Shown in pieces: positions 56,317 through 64,000 of a stretch of DNA of 64,000 nucleotides. Source of the stretch: Streptomyces xanthii. Lineage in GTDB: Bacteria; Actinomycetota; Actinomycetes; Streptomycetales; Streptomycetaceae. The translations under genes were made by a program, and so were the position numbers. Location of the stretch: contig NZ_CP061281.1 in the NCBI RefSeq assembly GCF_014621695.1, forward strand, positions 1,612,001-1,676,000, written 5' to 3'. Under the pieces are notes generated by a model, which searched no databases, was not told the origin of the DNA, and worked only from the letters and a program-made list of their open reading frames with translations. How positions within the stretch are numbered: the first letter of the stretch is position 1; each line of letters starts with the position of its first letter.

Positions 56317-57606
56317 ATGGACCAGGAGTCGACGATCGACCTGACGCGGCTGTCCGCGATGGACGCGGCGCTGGCGGCGCGGATGCTCAAGGGGGTGCGG
56401 GACGCGACGCTGTCGGGGAACCGGCCGCGGGTCAGGCCGCGCCCGGTGATCCGTGAGTCCTGGGGGCGGATGCTGCGCGGCGGCGTCGACCCGGACCACG
56501 ACGTGCGGCGCGGGCTGCTCGGCGTCGACGAGGTGGAGGAGCGCCGGCAGACCTCGCCGCTGCTGCCGGTGCTGCCCGTGCTGCGGGAGGCGCTGGTCAC
56601 GGTCGCGGAGGCGGCGCAGCACATCATGGTGGTGAGCGACGCGGACGGCCGGATCCTGTGGCGCGAGGGGCATCCGACGGTGCTGCGGATGGGCGACCGG
56701 CTCGGTTTCGAGGTGGGCGCGCACTGGGCGGAGGACGTGGTCGGGACGAACGGGGTGGGCACGCCGCTGGTCACCCGGCGCCCGGTGCAGGTGTTCTCCG
56801 CCGAGCACTTCGTGCGTTCGCACCATCCGTGGACGTGCACGGGCGCGCCGATGACCGATCCGCGCGACGGGCGGTTGCTGGGTGTGGTGGACGTGAGCGG
56901 CCCGCTGGAGACGATGCATCCGGGGACGCTGTCGTGGGTGCACGCGGTGGCGCAGCTCGCGGAGGCGCGGCTGCGCGAGCGGCATGTGAACGGTCTGGAG
57001 CGGCTGCGGGCGGTCGCGGCGCCGGTGCTCGCCCGGATCGGCGGCCGGGCGCTCGTGGTCGACGCGCACGGGTGGACGGCGGCGGTGACGGGGATGCCGC
57101 TGCCGGACCGGGTGGCGCTGCCCCGGTCGCCCGCGGAGGGCCCGTGCTGGATCCCCTCGCTCGGGCCGTGCACGCTGGCGCCGCTGGCGGGCGGCTGGCT
57201 GGTCCGGCCGCGGCGGACGGCGGAGCCGCAGACCGCCGCCCGGATCGTGCTCGACGTCAGCCGGCCGCGGCACTGGTCGGTACGGGTGTGGGGCGCGGCT
57301 GGCTCGTGGACGCACGAACTGAGTCCGCGGCACGCCGAGTTGCTGTATCTGCTGGCGTTGCGCCGGGAGGGGCGCACGGCGGCGGGCCTGGCCGAGGACC
57401 TGTTCGGCGATCCGGCCCGCACGGTGACGGTGCGGGCCGAACTGTCCCGGGTCCGCCGCTATCTGGGCTGTCTGCTGGAGCACCGCCCCTACCGGTTCCC
57501 CGAGGACGCGGAGGTCGAGGTGGTGATGCCGGCCGACCCGCGGGATCTGCTGCCGCACTCGACGGCTCCCGCGGTGGTCGCGGCGCGGGGCGGGTTCGAC
57601 GGGTAG
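56317..57606 (+). CDS. GAF-domain transcriptional regulator (no AAA domain)
   Basis: This 429-residue protein opens like acetoacetate/acetoin-type activators (RVRPRPVIRESWGRMLRGGV). A GAF domain follows at about 85-210: HIMVVSDADGRILWREGHPT and HWAEDVVGTNGVGTPLVTRR. There is no sigma-54 ATPase module. The C-terminus, about 330-400 (AELLYLLALRREGRTAAGLA, RAELSRVRRYLGCLLEHRPY), looks like a winged helix. In Streptomyces such proteins often sit by aldehyde dehydrogenase genes, but none is here. It precedes a DUF1266 gene by 14 bases. Confidence 0.82.
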   Translation: MDQESTIDLTRLSAMDAALAARMLKGVRDATLSGNRPRVRPRPVIRESWGRMLRGGVDPDHDVRRGLLGVDEVEERRQTSPLLPVLPVLREALVTVAEAAQHIMVVSDADGRILWREGHPTVLRMGDRLGFEVGAHWAEDVVGTNGVGTPLVTRRPVQVFSAEHFVRSHHPWTCTGAPMTDPRDGRLLGVVDVSGPLETMHPGTLSWVHAVAQLAEARLRERHVNGLERLRAVAAPVLARIGGRALVVDAHGWTAAVTGMPLPDRVALPRSPAEGPCWIPSLGPCTLAPLAGGWLVRPRRTAEPQTAARIVLDVSRPRHWSVRVWGAAGSWTHELSPRHAELLYLLALRREGRTAAGLAEDLFGDPARTVTVRAELSRVRRYLGCLLEHRPYRFPEDAEVEVVMPADPRDLLPHSTAPAVVAARGGFDG

Positions 57607-57620
57607 TACCCTCCGCGCCC

Positions 57621-58244
57621 ATGCTTCGGTTCAGACTCAGGCCCAGGACGGAACGCAGGTACCGCACGCCGCTCGGCGCCCACCAGTTGTGGATGGTGTC
57701 GCTGAGCGCTCCGGTGAGCCGGGACCGGGACGCGTCCCGTACGACGCTGTACCCGTTCACCCGGATCGACGACGACAAGGCCCGGCTCTGGCTGGCCGGG
57801 CAGTGGGAGATCGCGACCCGCGAGGAACTGCTCGGGCGGCTCGGTGGGCTCGCCCGCTCCGGGTACCGGGCGTCGGCCCGTGCGCGGTACGGCGTGGAGC
57901 CGCTGGCCTGGGACATCGCCCTGTACACGGACATCACGCGGCGCGGCTTCGGCTGCGGGCTGCTGGACGAGGCCGACGCGTGGAACCTGCTGAGGAACGT
58001 GGTGCCGCAGCTCGCCCGCACGTACGACTCGTGGCAGGAGTACGCGGAGGACTATCTGCTCGGGCGGCGGATCTGGCGCGAGGACCTGAGCGGCCGGGCG
58101 TCCTCGCCGCAATCGCTGCCGGCGCCCCAGAGCGTCGCGGACGCGCACGTGACGGCGCTGCTCGATCCGGCCGACCGGAAGAGCCCCTGGAACCTCGTTC
58201 CGTGGGACGCCATCCGGCGGCCGGACCGGCCGGTGGGACGGTGA
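57621..58244 (+). CDS. DUF1266-like protein
   Basis: This 207-residue soluble protein has the DUF1266 pattern: ARYGVEPLAWDIALYTDITR, then GFGCGLLDEADAWNLLRNVV and SWQEYAEDYLLGRRIWREDL. The Trp-Asp and Trp-Glu-rich helices are the family's core. The N-terminal 60 residues are basic. ATG 57621 follows the GAF gene by 14 bases, so they are likely co-transcribed. Its role is unknown; DUF1266 proteins occur near toxin-related loci in other bacteria. Confidence 0.72.
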   Translation: MLRFRLRPRTERRYRTPLGAHQLWMVSLSAPVSRDRDASRTTLYPFTRIDDDKARLWLAGQWEIATREELLGRLGGLARSGYRASARARYGVEPLAWDIALYTDITRRGFGCGLLDEADAWNLLRNVVPQLARTYDSWQEYAEDYLLGRRIWREDLSGRASSPQSLPAPQSVADAHVTALLDPADRKSPWNLVPWDAIRRPDRPVGR

Positions 58245-58245
58245 C

Positions 58246-59787
58246 TCAGCCGGCGTTCAGGGCGCCGACGGAGACGGGCCCCTGGGCGGCGACGGGGTTC
58301 CCGGCGAAGTCGCGGGGGCCCGCGTCGGGGTGCGGGACTCCGGCGCCGATGACGGGCGAGCCGGGCCGCGGGGTGTAGGCGGCGGCCGCGTCGGCGAGAC
58401 CGGTGGCGGTGCCGGGCGCGGTGAGCTGCGGGTCGGCGCCGGTGCCGCCCGGGTTGTCGGGGACGGAGCCGACGCCGTACAGCGCGTTGTGCGACAGGGT
58501 GACGCCGCCGGAACGCAGATTGAAGTTCGCGGTGCCGGCGCCCGCCTTCTGCACGACGTTGTCGACGAAGGCGATCTCGTGCCGGTTGGTGGTGTTCTCG
58601 TTGACGACGGTCTGGCTGACGCCGTCGCCCATGTAGATCGTGTTGTGCAGGAAGCGGACGTCGGAGAACGTGCCGCGGCAGGTCTCGATGCCGCGGAAGT
58701 GGTCGTTCTGGCTGACGTTGAAGCGGATGACGGCGTCGGAGAGGGCGCCGTCGGCGGTGCAGACGAGGAAGAAGCCGCCCGCGTTGTCGTGGCTGTAGTT
58801 GTACTGGAAGACGGTGCCGTTCGTGCCTTCGTCCACGTCGTACGCCATGCCGTCGCGGGTGGTCTCGCCGCCCGAGGTGTCGTTGTACTGGAAGACGGTG
58901 CCGTCCGCGTTGTACGGCCACATGCCCGCGTTGTAGCCGGCCGAGCGGCGCTGGAAGCCGCGCAGGGTGTTGTGCTCGACGAGGGCGCCGTCGGTGACGG
59001 TCATGACGATGCCGTCGCCACCGAGGTCAGAGAGCGTGTTGCCGCGCACCACGACCCGGGTGGAGGGGGTCCAGGCCGGTCCGCCGGGCTTGTAGTCGCT
59101 GATGCCGGGGCGCTGGCTCCAGGTGGAGGAGACGCGGATGCCGCCGCGGTCGATGTGGTCGAGGCGGTTGTTCTCGACGCGGACGTCGTCGAAGCGGCTG
59201 GGCACGCGGGTGCCGGTGGCGGCGAACAGGATGCCCTCGGAGCCGTTGGCGTCCTTGGTGTCGTCGCCGAGCACGTCGTGGATCGTGAGGTTCGTGATCC
59301 GGTAGTGGGTGCCGGTGCCGTAGTCGTCGAGCAGGACGCGGACGCCGCGGCGCTTGGTGCCGGGGTTCGCCGCGTTGGTGATGTCGAGGTCGGACAGTTC
59401 GATCCACTCGGTGTTGCGCAGCAGCACGGCGTCGACGGCTCCGTTGCCGTCGACGACGGGCTTGGCGGCGGCCGGGTCGCCGTAGGCGCCGATCCGTACG
59501 GGGGCGCCGGCGCGCCCGGCGCCGGCCGGCGCGAGGGTGCCGGCGCACCGGGTGCCGCGCTTGAGCACCACCGAGTCGCCGGGCCGCAGCCGCTGCCCGT
59601 TGACGGCGGCCAGACTTCGCCAGGGCGTCTTCGCGGTACCGGTCTCGGGCAGCCCGCCGGGGGCCTGGCAGTCGACATGGTGGACGCGGGGGGCGTCGTG
59701 CGGGGCGGCGCCGGCGGCGGGCGCGGTCCCCAGCGCCGCCGCCACGCAGCCCGCCGCGGCGAGCGCTGCGGTCGTGATCCGTCTCAT
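58246..59787 (-). CDS. secreted right-handed parallel beta-helix protein
   Basis: This 513-residue exported protein has signal peptide RRITTAALAAAGCVAAALGT with cleavage near AAGAAPHD. HVDCQAPGGLPETGTAKTPW and LAAVNGQRLRPGDSVVLKRG begin the pectate-lyase-like domain. The many short beta/turn units (VLLRNTEWIELSDLDITNAA, VVVRGNTLSDLGGDGIVMTV) are parallel beta-helix coils. No polysaccharide lyase catalytic motif can be assigned, so the substrate is unknown. ATG 59787 gives the best signal peptide, although the Shine-Dalgarno is weak. It converges on the DUF1266 gene. Confidence 0.82.
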   Translation of the reverse strand: MRRITTAALAAAGCVAAALGTAPAAGAAPHDAPRVHHVDCQAPGGLPETGTAKTPWRSLAAVNGQRLRPGDSVVLKRGTRCAGTLAPAGAGRAGAPVRIGAYGDPAAAKPVVDGNGAVDAVLLRNTEWIELSDLDITNAANPGTKRRGVRVLLDDYGTGTHYRITNLTIHDVLGDDTKDANGSEGILFAATGTRVPSRFDDVRVENNRLDHIDRGGIRVSSTWSQRPGISDYKPGGPAWTPSTRVVVRGNTLSDLGGDGIVMTVTDGALVEHNTLRGFQRRSAGYNAGMWPYNADGTVFQYNDTSGGETTRDGMAYDVDEGTNGTVFQYNYSHDNAGGFFLVCTADGALSDAVIRFNVSQNDHFRGIETCRGTFSDVRFLHNTIYMGDGVSQTVVNENTTNRHEIAFVDNVVQKAGAGTANFNLRSGGVTLSHNALYGVGSVPDNPGGTGADPQLTAPGTATGLADAAAAYTPRPGSPVIGAGVPHPDAGPRDFAGNPVAAQGPVSVGALNAG

Positions 59788-59887
59788 GCGCCACAGGGTG
59801 TCGGCTGCGCCCACCGGTGAACATGGACAAACGCACCCGGTGCGTGGACATCCGGGCGAGCGAGCCGCCGGGCCGGCCGGGACAGAC

Positions 59888-59925
59888 AGGTCCGCCCCTT
59901 GGACAGATGTCCAAAGGGCGGACCT
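59888..59925. terminator. terminator after the metalloprotease gene
   Basis: Arms 59888-59905 and 59908-59925 pair over 18 bases with one mismatch around a 2-base loop. It begins 20 bases past the protease stop (minus strand), between that gene and the beta-helix gene. Confidence 0.85.
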
Positions 59926-59944
59926 CAGGGGTGGCTGCCGGGGA

Positions 59945-60976
59945 TCAGACGCCCGGGATGCCGCGGGCGGCGAACGCCGCGCGGACCGTCGACGCCGCCT
60001 TCGCGCCGTACATCTTCTCCGCCGTCGCGATCGTCGCCTGAGCGGCCGCCGAGAAGCTCGTGTCGGGGGCGAAGTCGAACTGGGCGTTCACGATGATCCG
60101 GTCGGCCGTGCGGGCGCCCAGGGCGCCGCGGATGTCGAACAGGGCCCGCGACCAGATCTCGCCGTCCGCGTGCACCTCGCCGACCTTGTCCGCGTACGTC
60201 TTGTCGGTGTCGACGCGGCGCAGGCAGTGCGGGGCGGAGGAGGTGTACGAGGTGGAGTCCCAGTCGGCGACGCAGGCGAGGTCCGCCTTGCGCGGCCAGC
60301 CGTACTTCGCGTCGGCGTGGTCGCCGACGGCGACGGCGAGGTAGTCGCCGAACGCCTCGCCGATCGAGCCCGCCTCCTCGGAGGTGCCGAAGCCGGGGAC
60401 CTGGGCGTTGTGCACGGCGTGGCCGTACTCGTGGACGATCACCTCGGCGTCCTCGGCGTCGTCGACGCCGCCCTTGCCGAAGCGGATCTCGGCCTTCTTG
60501 TCGGTGAAGAAGGAGTTGTCCGCGCCCCACTGGTTGATGCGGACGGGCTGGGCGCGGTCGTTGGCGCCGCGCAGTTCGCTGCCGAAGCCGAGCGACTGCA
60601 GGTACTCCTGCGCCTCGTTGACCCAGAAGTAGGCCATGACCTGCTCGAACTGGTCGTCGTGCCGGGTGTAGGTGCCCGCGTCGGCGACCTTCGCGGAGGC
60701 GCCCGTGTCCGATCTGACGTAGGCCCATTTGCCGGTGAGGCCGCCGCTGGAGTCCAGGTTGCGCAGGGCCGCGGAGGCGTAGGCGGCCTCCGGGATCGCG
60801 GACGCGGCGTCCTTGCCGTCCGTCAGGGCCTGGTCACCGGAGGACTGGACGGGATTGACCATGAAGATGCGGCCCTGGGGCGCCGCGGGCGCGGCGAGGG
60901 CGGGAGCGGCGAGCGTGGAGAAGGCCACGGTGAGGGTGGCCGCGGCGAGCAGACCGCGGGGTGTGCGGTGGGACAT
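59945..60976 (-). CDS. secreted gluzincin-type metalloprotease
   Basis: This 343-residue exported protease has signal peptide HRTPRGLLAAATLTVAFSTL with cleavage near APALAAPAAP. The zinc motif HExxH is in EVIVHEYGHAVHNAQVPGFG. The third ligand Glu is in EEAGSIGEAFGDYLAVAVGD. This spacing is of the M36/M4-like clan, and the protein is short, without a long propeptide. QVMAYFWVNEAQEYLQSLGF is an M36-like stretch. ATG with GGAGG upstream. A strong terminator follows. Probably an extracellular nutrient-scavenging protease. Confidence 0.82.
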   Translation of the reverse strand: MSHRTPRGLLAAATLTVAFSTLAAPALAAPAAPQGRIFMVNPVQSSGDQALTDGKDAASAIPEAAYASAALRNLDSSGGLTGKWAYVRSDTGASAKVADAGTYTRHDDQFEQVMAYFWVNEAQEYLQSLGFGSELRGANDRAQPVRINQWGADNSFFTDKKAEIRFGKGGVDDAEDAEVIVHEYGHAVHNAQVPGFGTSEEAGSIGEAFGDYLAVAVGDHADAKYGWPRKADLACVADWDSTSYTSSAPHCLRRVDTDKTYADKVGEVHADGEIWSRALFDIRGALGARTADRIIVNAQFDFAPDTSFSAAAQATIATAEKMYGAKAASTVRAAFAARGIPGV

Positions 60977-61081
60977 CGAACATCCTCCGGATGGGGTGGG
61001 ACGTGGGAGGTGACTTGCTGCGCGTCGCGGATCCTCCCGCATCCTGAACACCCTTGGCCAGAGTCTGTCCGACATGATCCG

Positions 61082-61675
61082 ATGAGTGACATGAACAGCA
61101 GCACCACCACCGTCACCACCTGGTCGCTCGAACAGACCTCCCCCGCCGATCTGCGCCCCTCCGCCCCGCCCGCGGGGGACACCCTGCGGATCGTGCGCGC
61201 GGAGGTCCCCTCCCCCGAGTTCAGCCGCTTCCTGTACGCCTCCGTGGGCGGCGACATCAAGTGGATCGACCGCCTCGGCTGGACGTACGCACAGTGGGAG
61301 GAGCAGCTCGCGCGTCCCGGCGCGGAGACCTGGGTCGCGTACGACCGGGGCACGCCGGCCGGGTACGTGGAGCTGGACGCGCAGGACGACGGCGCCGTGG
61401 AGATCGTCTACTTCGGCCTGATCCCGGCCTTCCGCGGCCGCCGGATCGGCGGGCACCTGCTCTCGTACGGGATCGCGCGGGCCTGGGACCTGGCCGAGCG
61501 ATGGCCCGAGCGGACGCCGACCAAGCGGGTGTGGCTGCACACGTGCAGCCTCGACGGCGAGCACGCGATGGCGAACTACGAGAAGCGCGGCTTCCGCCTC
61601 TTCCGGACCGAGACGGCCGAGGAGCCGCAGGTCGTGACGCCCGGCCCGTGGCCCGGCGCCTTCCCGGCGGTCTGA
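61082..61675 (+). CDS. GNAT family N-acetyltransferase
   Basis: This 197-residue acetyltransferase has the acetyl-CoA loop in IVYFGLIPAFRGRRIGGHLL. The first half is EFSRFLYASVGGDIKWIDRL, and the C-terminal MANYEKRGFRLFRTETAEEP is the usual end. The acceptor substrate is unknown. ATG 61082 (a second ATG at 61091 is possible). Monocistronic, ahead of the sulfate assimilation operon. Confidence 0.88.
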   Translation: MSDMNSSTTTVTTWSLEQTSPADLRPSAPPAGDTLRIVRAEVPSPEFSRFLYASVGGDIKWIDRLGWTYAQWEEQLARPGAETWVAYDRGTPAGYVELDAQDDGAVEIVYFGLIPAFRGRRIGGHLLSYGIARAWDLAERWPERTPTKRVWLHTCSLDGEHAMANYEKRGFRLFRTETAEEPQVVTPGPWPGAFPAV

Positions 61676-61770
61676 GCCGCCCCCACCCGAGCGCGATCCG
61701 GGCATAAGGTGAGCTTTCGCCTGCCCGTGATGTGACCGGCGCCACCATCTTCCACAATGCGAGACATTCT

Positions 61771-61806
61771 CGTCCATATTTTGGACGATGGTGGACCAGG
61801 TCCAAA
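61771..61806. promoter_or_regulatory. nested TGGAC palindromes upstream of the sulfite reductase operon
   Basis: CGTCCA (61771-61776) pairs with TGGACG (61782-61787). TGGACCAGGTCCA (61792-61804) is a perfect palindrome. TTTGGAC (61780-61786) also pairs with GTCCAAA (61800-61806). A TATTTT-like -10 lies inside. This looks like an operator array for a sulfur-responsive regulator; the regulator is not in the window. Confidence 0.5.
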
Positions 61807-61827
61807 GTCCCATGACACGCTTCCGTC

Positions 61828-61911
61828 ATGTCTACAGCTGGAACCGCCTTGGTGAGTCGACGCCACGTCGACTTCGGCCGCATGTCCAGCGCCATCTGTC
61901 CGGCGCGCTGA
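61828..61911 (+). CDS. Cys-containing leader peptide of the sulfur assimilation operon
   Basis: A 27-residue frame starts STAGTALVSRRHVDFGRMSS and ends AICPAR. Streptomyces sulfur operons commonly carry such a short leader with HVD.GR and a C-terminal Cys-Pro. Its ATG overlaps the right arm of an inverted repeat CATGAC/GTCATG (61811-61830). It lies 116 bases before the sulfite reductase start. A role in cysteine-dependent attenuation is inferred; no clear terminator/antiterminator pair was found by eye. Confidence 0.65.
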   Translation: MSTAGTALVSRRHVDFGRMSSAICPAR

Positions 61912-62027
61912 CCGCACAGCACCGCCGCGTCTCCCGCTTCACCCGTCACCCCCTGCGCACCGCCGCGCCGCAGCGCGAAGTGTGCTGCTCAGAGCCGCCC
62001 TCAGCCTTTCTTGAAGGACGTACACCC

Positions 62028-63725
62028 ATGGCTGCCACCCCCGAAAAGCCCGCTACCGCCGCGCCCCGCCGCAAGGTGAGCCGTCACCGCGGCGAGGGCC
62101 AGTGGGCCGTGGGCCACCACACGCCGCTCAACGGCAACGAGCAGTTCAAGAAGGACGACGACGGTCTCAATGTGCGGACACGCATTGAGACGATCTACTC
62201 CAAGCGCGGTTTCGACTCGATCGACCCCAACGACCTGCGCGGACGCATGCGCTGGTGGGGCCTGTACACCCAGCGCAAGCCCGGCATCGACGGCGGCAAG
62301 ACGGCCGTCCTGGAGCCGGAGGAGCTGGACGACCGCTACTTCATGCTGCGCGTGCGCGTGGACGGCGGCCGGCTCACCGTGGCGCAGCTGCGCGTCATCG
62401 GCGAGATCTCCGAGCAGTACGCGCGCGGCACCGCCGACATCACCGACCGGCAGAACATCCAGCTGCACTGGATCCGGATCGAGGACGTGCCCGCGATCTG
62501 GGAGAAGCTGGAGGCCGTGGGCCTGTCCACGACCGAGGCGTGCGGCGACTGCCCCCGCGTGATCATCGGCTCCCCGGTGGCCGGCATCGCCGACGACGAG
62601 ATCATCGACGGCACGCCCGCCGTGGACGAGATCCACGACCGCTACATCGGCAACAAGGAATTCTCCAACCTGCCGCGCAAGTTCAAGACCGCGATCTCCG
62701 GTTCCCCCGTCCAGGACGTGGTCCACGAGATCAACGACGTGGCCTTCGTCGGCGTGGAGCACCCCGAGCACGGGCCCGGCTTCGACCTGTGGGTCGGCGG
62801 CGGTCTGTCCACCAACCCCCGGCTCGCGGAGCGTCTGGGCACCTGGGTGCCGCTGGACGAGGTCGCCGACGTCTGGGCCGGCGTGGTCGGCATCTTCCGC
62901 GACTACGGCTACCGGCGCCTGCGCAACCGCGCCCGTCTGAAGTTCCTGATGGCCGACTGGGGCCCGGAGAAGTTCCGCCAGGTCCTGGAGGACGAGTACC
63001 TGGAGCGCAAGCTGATCGACGGCCCGGCGCCCGCCGAGCCCTCGCAGAAGTGGCGCGACCACATCGGTGTCCACCGGCAGAAGGACGGCCGCTTCTACGT
63101 CGGGTTCGCCCCGCGCGTCGGCCGGGTGGACGGCGCCACGCTCACCAAGATCGCCGAGCTGGCCGGCGCGCACGGCTCGGACCGCCTGCGCACCACCGTC
63201 GAGCAGAAGATGATCGTCCTCGACGTCGCCGAGGACCAGGTCGACTCGCTCGTCGCGGGCCTCGAGGCGCTGGACTTCCAGGTCAAGCCGTCGCCGTTCC
63301 GGCGCGGCACGATGGCCTGCACCGGCATCGAGTTCTGCAAGCTGGCGATCGTCGAGACGAAGGGCCGCGGCGCGCAGCTCATCGACGAACTGGAGCGCCG
63401 CCTGCCCGAGTTCGACGAGCCGCTCACCATCAACCTCAACGGCTGCCCGAACGCCTGCGCCCGCATCCAGGTCGCGGACATCGGTCTCAAGGGCCAGCTG
63501 GTCCTGGACGACAACGGCGAGCAGGTCGAGGGCTACCAGGTGCACCTCGGCGGCGCGCTCGGCCTGGAGGCCGGCTTCGGCCGCAAGGTGCGCGGCCTGA
63601 AGGTCACCTCGGCCGAGCTGCCCGACTACATCGAGCGGGTGCTCAAGAACTTCCAGGCGGAGCGCGAGGACGGCGAACGCTTCGCGACCTGGGCGGCCCG
63701 CGCGAGTGCGGAGGCCCTGTCATGA
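62028..63725 (+). CDS. ferredoxin-dependent sulfite (nitrite/sulfite) reductase
   Basis: This 565-residue siroheme/4Fe-4S enzyme reduces sulfite to sulfide. Cluster cysteines are in ACTGIEFCKLAIVETKGRG and NLNGCPNACARIQVADIGLK (CX5C and CX3C). GTADITDRQNIQLHWIRIED and the anion-site region GDCPRVIIGSPVAGIADDEI are typical. The arrangement matches mycobacterial NirA/SirA. ATG with AAGGACG upstream, behind the leader peptide. Its stop overlaps the next start (ATGA). The operon partners make sulfite, not nitrite, the likely substrate. Confidence 0.92.
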   Translation: MAATPEKPATAAPRRKVSRHRGEGQWAVGHHTPLNGNEQFKKDDDGLNVRTRIETIYSKRGFDSIDPNDLRGRMRWWGLYTQRKPGIDGGKTAVLEPEELDDRYFMLRVRVDGGRLTVAQLRVIGEISEQYARGTADITDRQNIQLHWIRIEDVPAIWEKLEAVGLSTTEACGDCPRVIIGSPVAGIADDEIIDGTPAVDEIHDRYIGNKEFSNLPRKFKTAISGSPVQDVVHEINDVAFVGVEHPEHGPGFDLWVGGGLSTNPRLAERLGTWVPLDEVADVWAGVVGIFRDYGYRRLRNRARLKFLMADWGPEKFRQVLEDEYLERKLIDGPAPAEPSQKWRDHIGVHRQKDGRFYVGFAPRVGRVDGATLTKIAELAGAHGSDRLRTTVEQKMIVLDVAEDQVDSLVAGLEALDFQVKPSPFRRGTMACTGIEFCKLAIVETKGRGAQLIDELERRLPEFDEPLTINLNGCPNACARIQVADIGLKGQLVLDDNGEQVEGYQVHLGGALGLEAGFGRKVRGLKVTSAELPDYIERVLKNFQAEREDGERFATWAARASAEALS

Positions 63726-63901
63726 GCGAGCGTGCCGCGCCCTTCTTCTGCCCGTACTGCGGCGACGAGGACCTGCGTCCGAACGAGGCGGGTCACGGCG
63801 CCTGGCAGTGCGGGGCGTGCAACCGGGCCTTCCAGCTGAAGTTCCTCGGGCTGCTCGCCCAGGGACTTCGGCGCACCGACGGTGGAGGCGAAAAGATATG
63901 A
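63722..63901 (+). CDS. small zinc-ribbon protein of the sulfite reductase operon
   Basis: This 59-residue protein has two CxxC pairs, FFCPYCGDEDLRPNEAGHG and WQCGACNRAFQLKFLG, forming one zinc ribbon or a small iron-sulfur site. It overlaps both the sulfite reductase stop and the cysH start, so it is made in step with them. It is too small for an enzyme. An electron carrier or assembly factor for sulfate reduction is possible but unproven. Confidence 0.82.
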   Translation: MSERAAPFFCPYCGDEDLRPNEAGHGAWQCGACNRAFQLKFLGLLAQGLRRTDGGGEKI

Positions 63902-64000
63902 CGACAGCTCACATCACCTCGGACACGGACGAGTTGAAGGCGCTCGCCGAACAGGCCGGGCGCGACCTGGAGGACGCCTCGGCCCTGGAGATCCTCCAGT
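63898..64000 (+). CDS. cysH: phosphoadenylyl/adenylyl-sulfate reductase, 5' end only
   Basis: Only the first 34 codons are present: TTAHITSDTDELKALAEQAG and then RDLEDASALEILQ. The opening and the ALEILQ phrase fit the N-terminus of actinobacterial CysH, which reduces activated sulfate to sulfite for the upstream reductase. The ATG overlaps the small zinc-ribbon gene's stop. The catalytic region lies beyond the window, so the call leans on context. Confidence 0.75.
   Translation, partial: MTTAHITSDTDELKALAEQAGRDLEDASALEILQ

Overview
The window is high-GC actinobacterial chromosome, almost certainly Streptomyces. The evidence is the very high GC at third codon positions, the dense ATGA-type gene overlaps, mycothiol-linked formaldehyde metabolism, DUF574-type methyltransferases, and a Cys-containing leader peptide ahead of the sulfite reductase gene. 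No rRNA, tRNA, CRISPR array or intact prophage was seen. The left edge cuts a quinone-reductase-like gene and the right edge cuts cysH.

Positions 1-7400 hold a hydroxyproline catabolic operon. It encodes a three-part D-hydroxyproline dehydrogenase (FAD oxidase-like, 2Fe-2S and FAD/BFD subunits), a DapA-like deaminase and a 4-hydroxyproline epimerase. An XRE-cupin regulator sits upstream, and its own promoter region and the operon promoter share a 16-bp palindrome. The last expected enzyme, alpha-ketoglutarate semialdehyde dehydrogenase, appears to survive only as a 57-codon internally deleted remnant. That remnant abuts an orphan Imm7-type immunity gene. Positions 7400-12100 carry an APC permease with an unknown partner, an NTF2-like/SDR pair and a degenerate TetR-like gene.

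Positions 12050-27630 form a large choline-to-serine cluster. Choline oxidase and betaine aldehyde dehydrogenase make glycine betaine. A Rieske oxygenase, with a separate Rieske ferredoxin and a FAD reductase on the opposite strand, would demethylate it to dimethylglycine. A dimethylglycine-oxidase-like protein and monomeric sarcosine oxidase continue to glycine. Serine hydroxymethyltransferase combines glycine with one-carbon units. S-(hydroxymethyl)mycothiol dehydrogenase and a metallo-beta-lactamase-fold protein would handle released formaldehyde. An IclR regulator with recurring ATGCGCAACA half-sites is the likely controller, and an APC permease is the likely importer.

Positions 27690-44500 are mixed: a methyltransferase, a NitT/TauT-type ABC importer divergent from a CitA/DcuS-like two-component system, a secreted GH84 beta-N-acetylglucosaminidase, an Lrp/AsnC regulator divergent from an asparaginase, a radical SAM protein with an unusual CX8CX2C cluster motif, a PPOX-fold protein, a repeat-dense 1.3-kb island with a 12-copy 9-bp minisatellite, a KsdD-like flavoprotein and a broken ArsR-like gene.

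Positions 44550-61680 contain NAD+ synthetase, a scrambled IS200/IS605 TnpB remnant, a DUF574 methyltransferase, a homocysteine methyltransferase, a ThuA protein, a VOC protein, two coupled AraC regulators divergent from an NmrA-like gene, a BrkB-family membrane protein, an AidB-like acyl-CoA dehydrogenase, a GAF regulator, a DUF1266 protein, a secreted beta-helix protein, a secreted gluzincin protease and a GNAT acetyltransferase. Positions 61770-64000 start an assimilatory sulfate reduction operon (leader peptide, sulfite reductase, small zinc ribbon, cysH), preceded by nested TGGAC palindromes.
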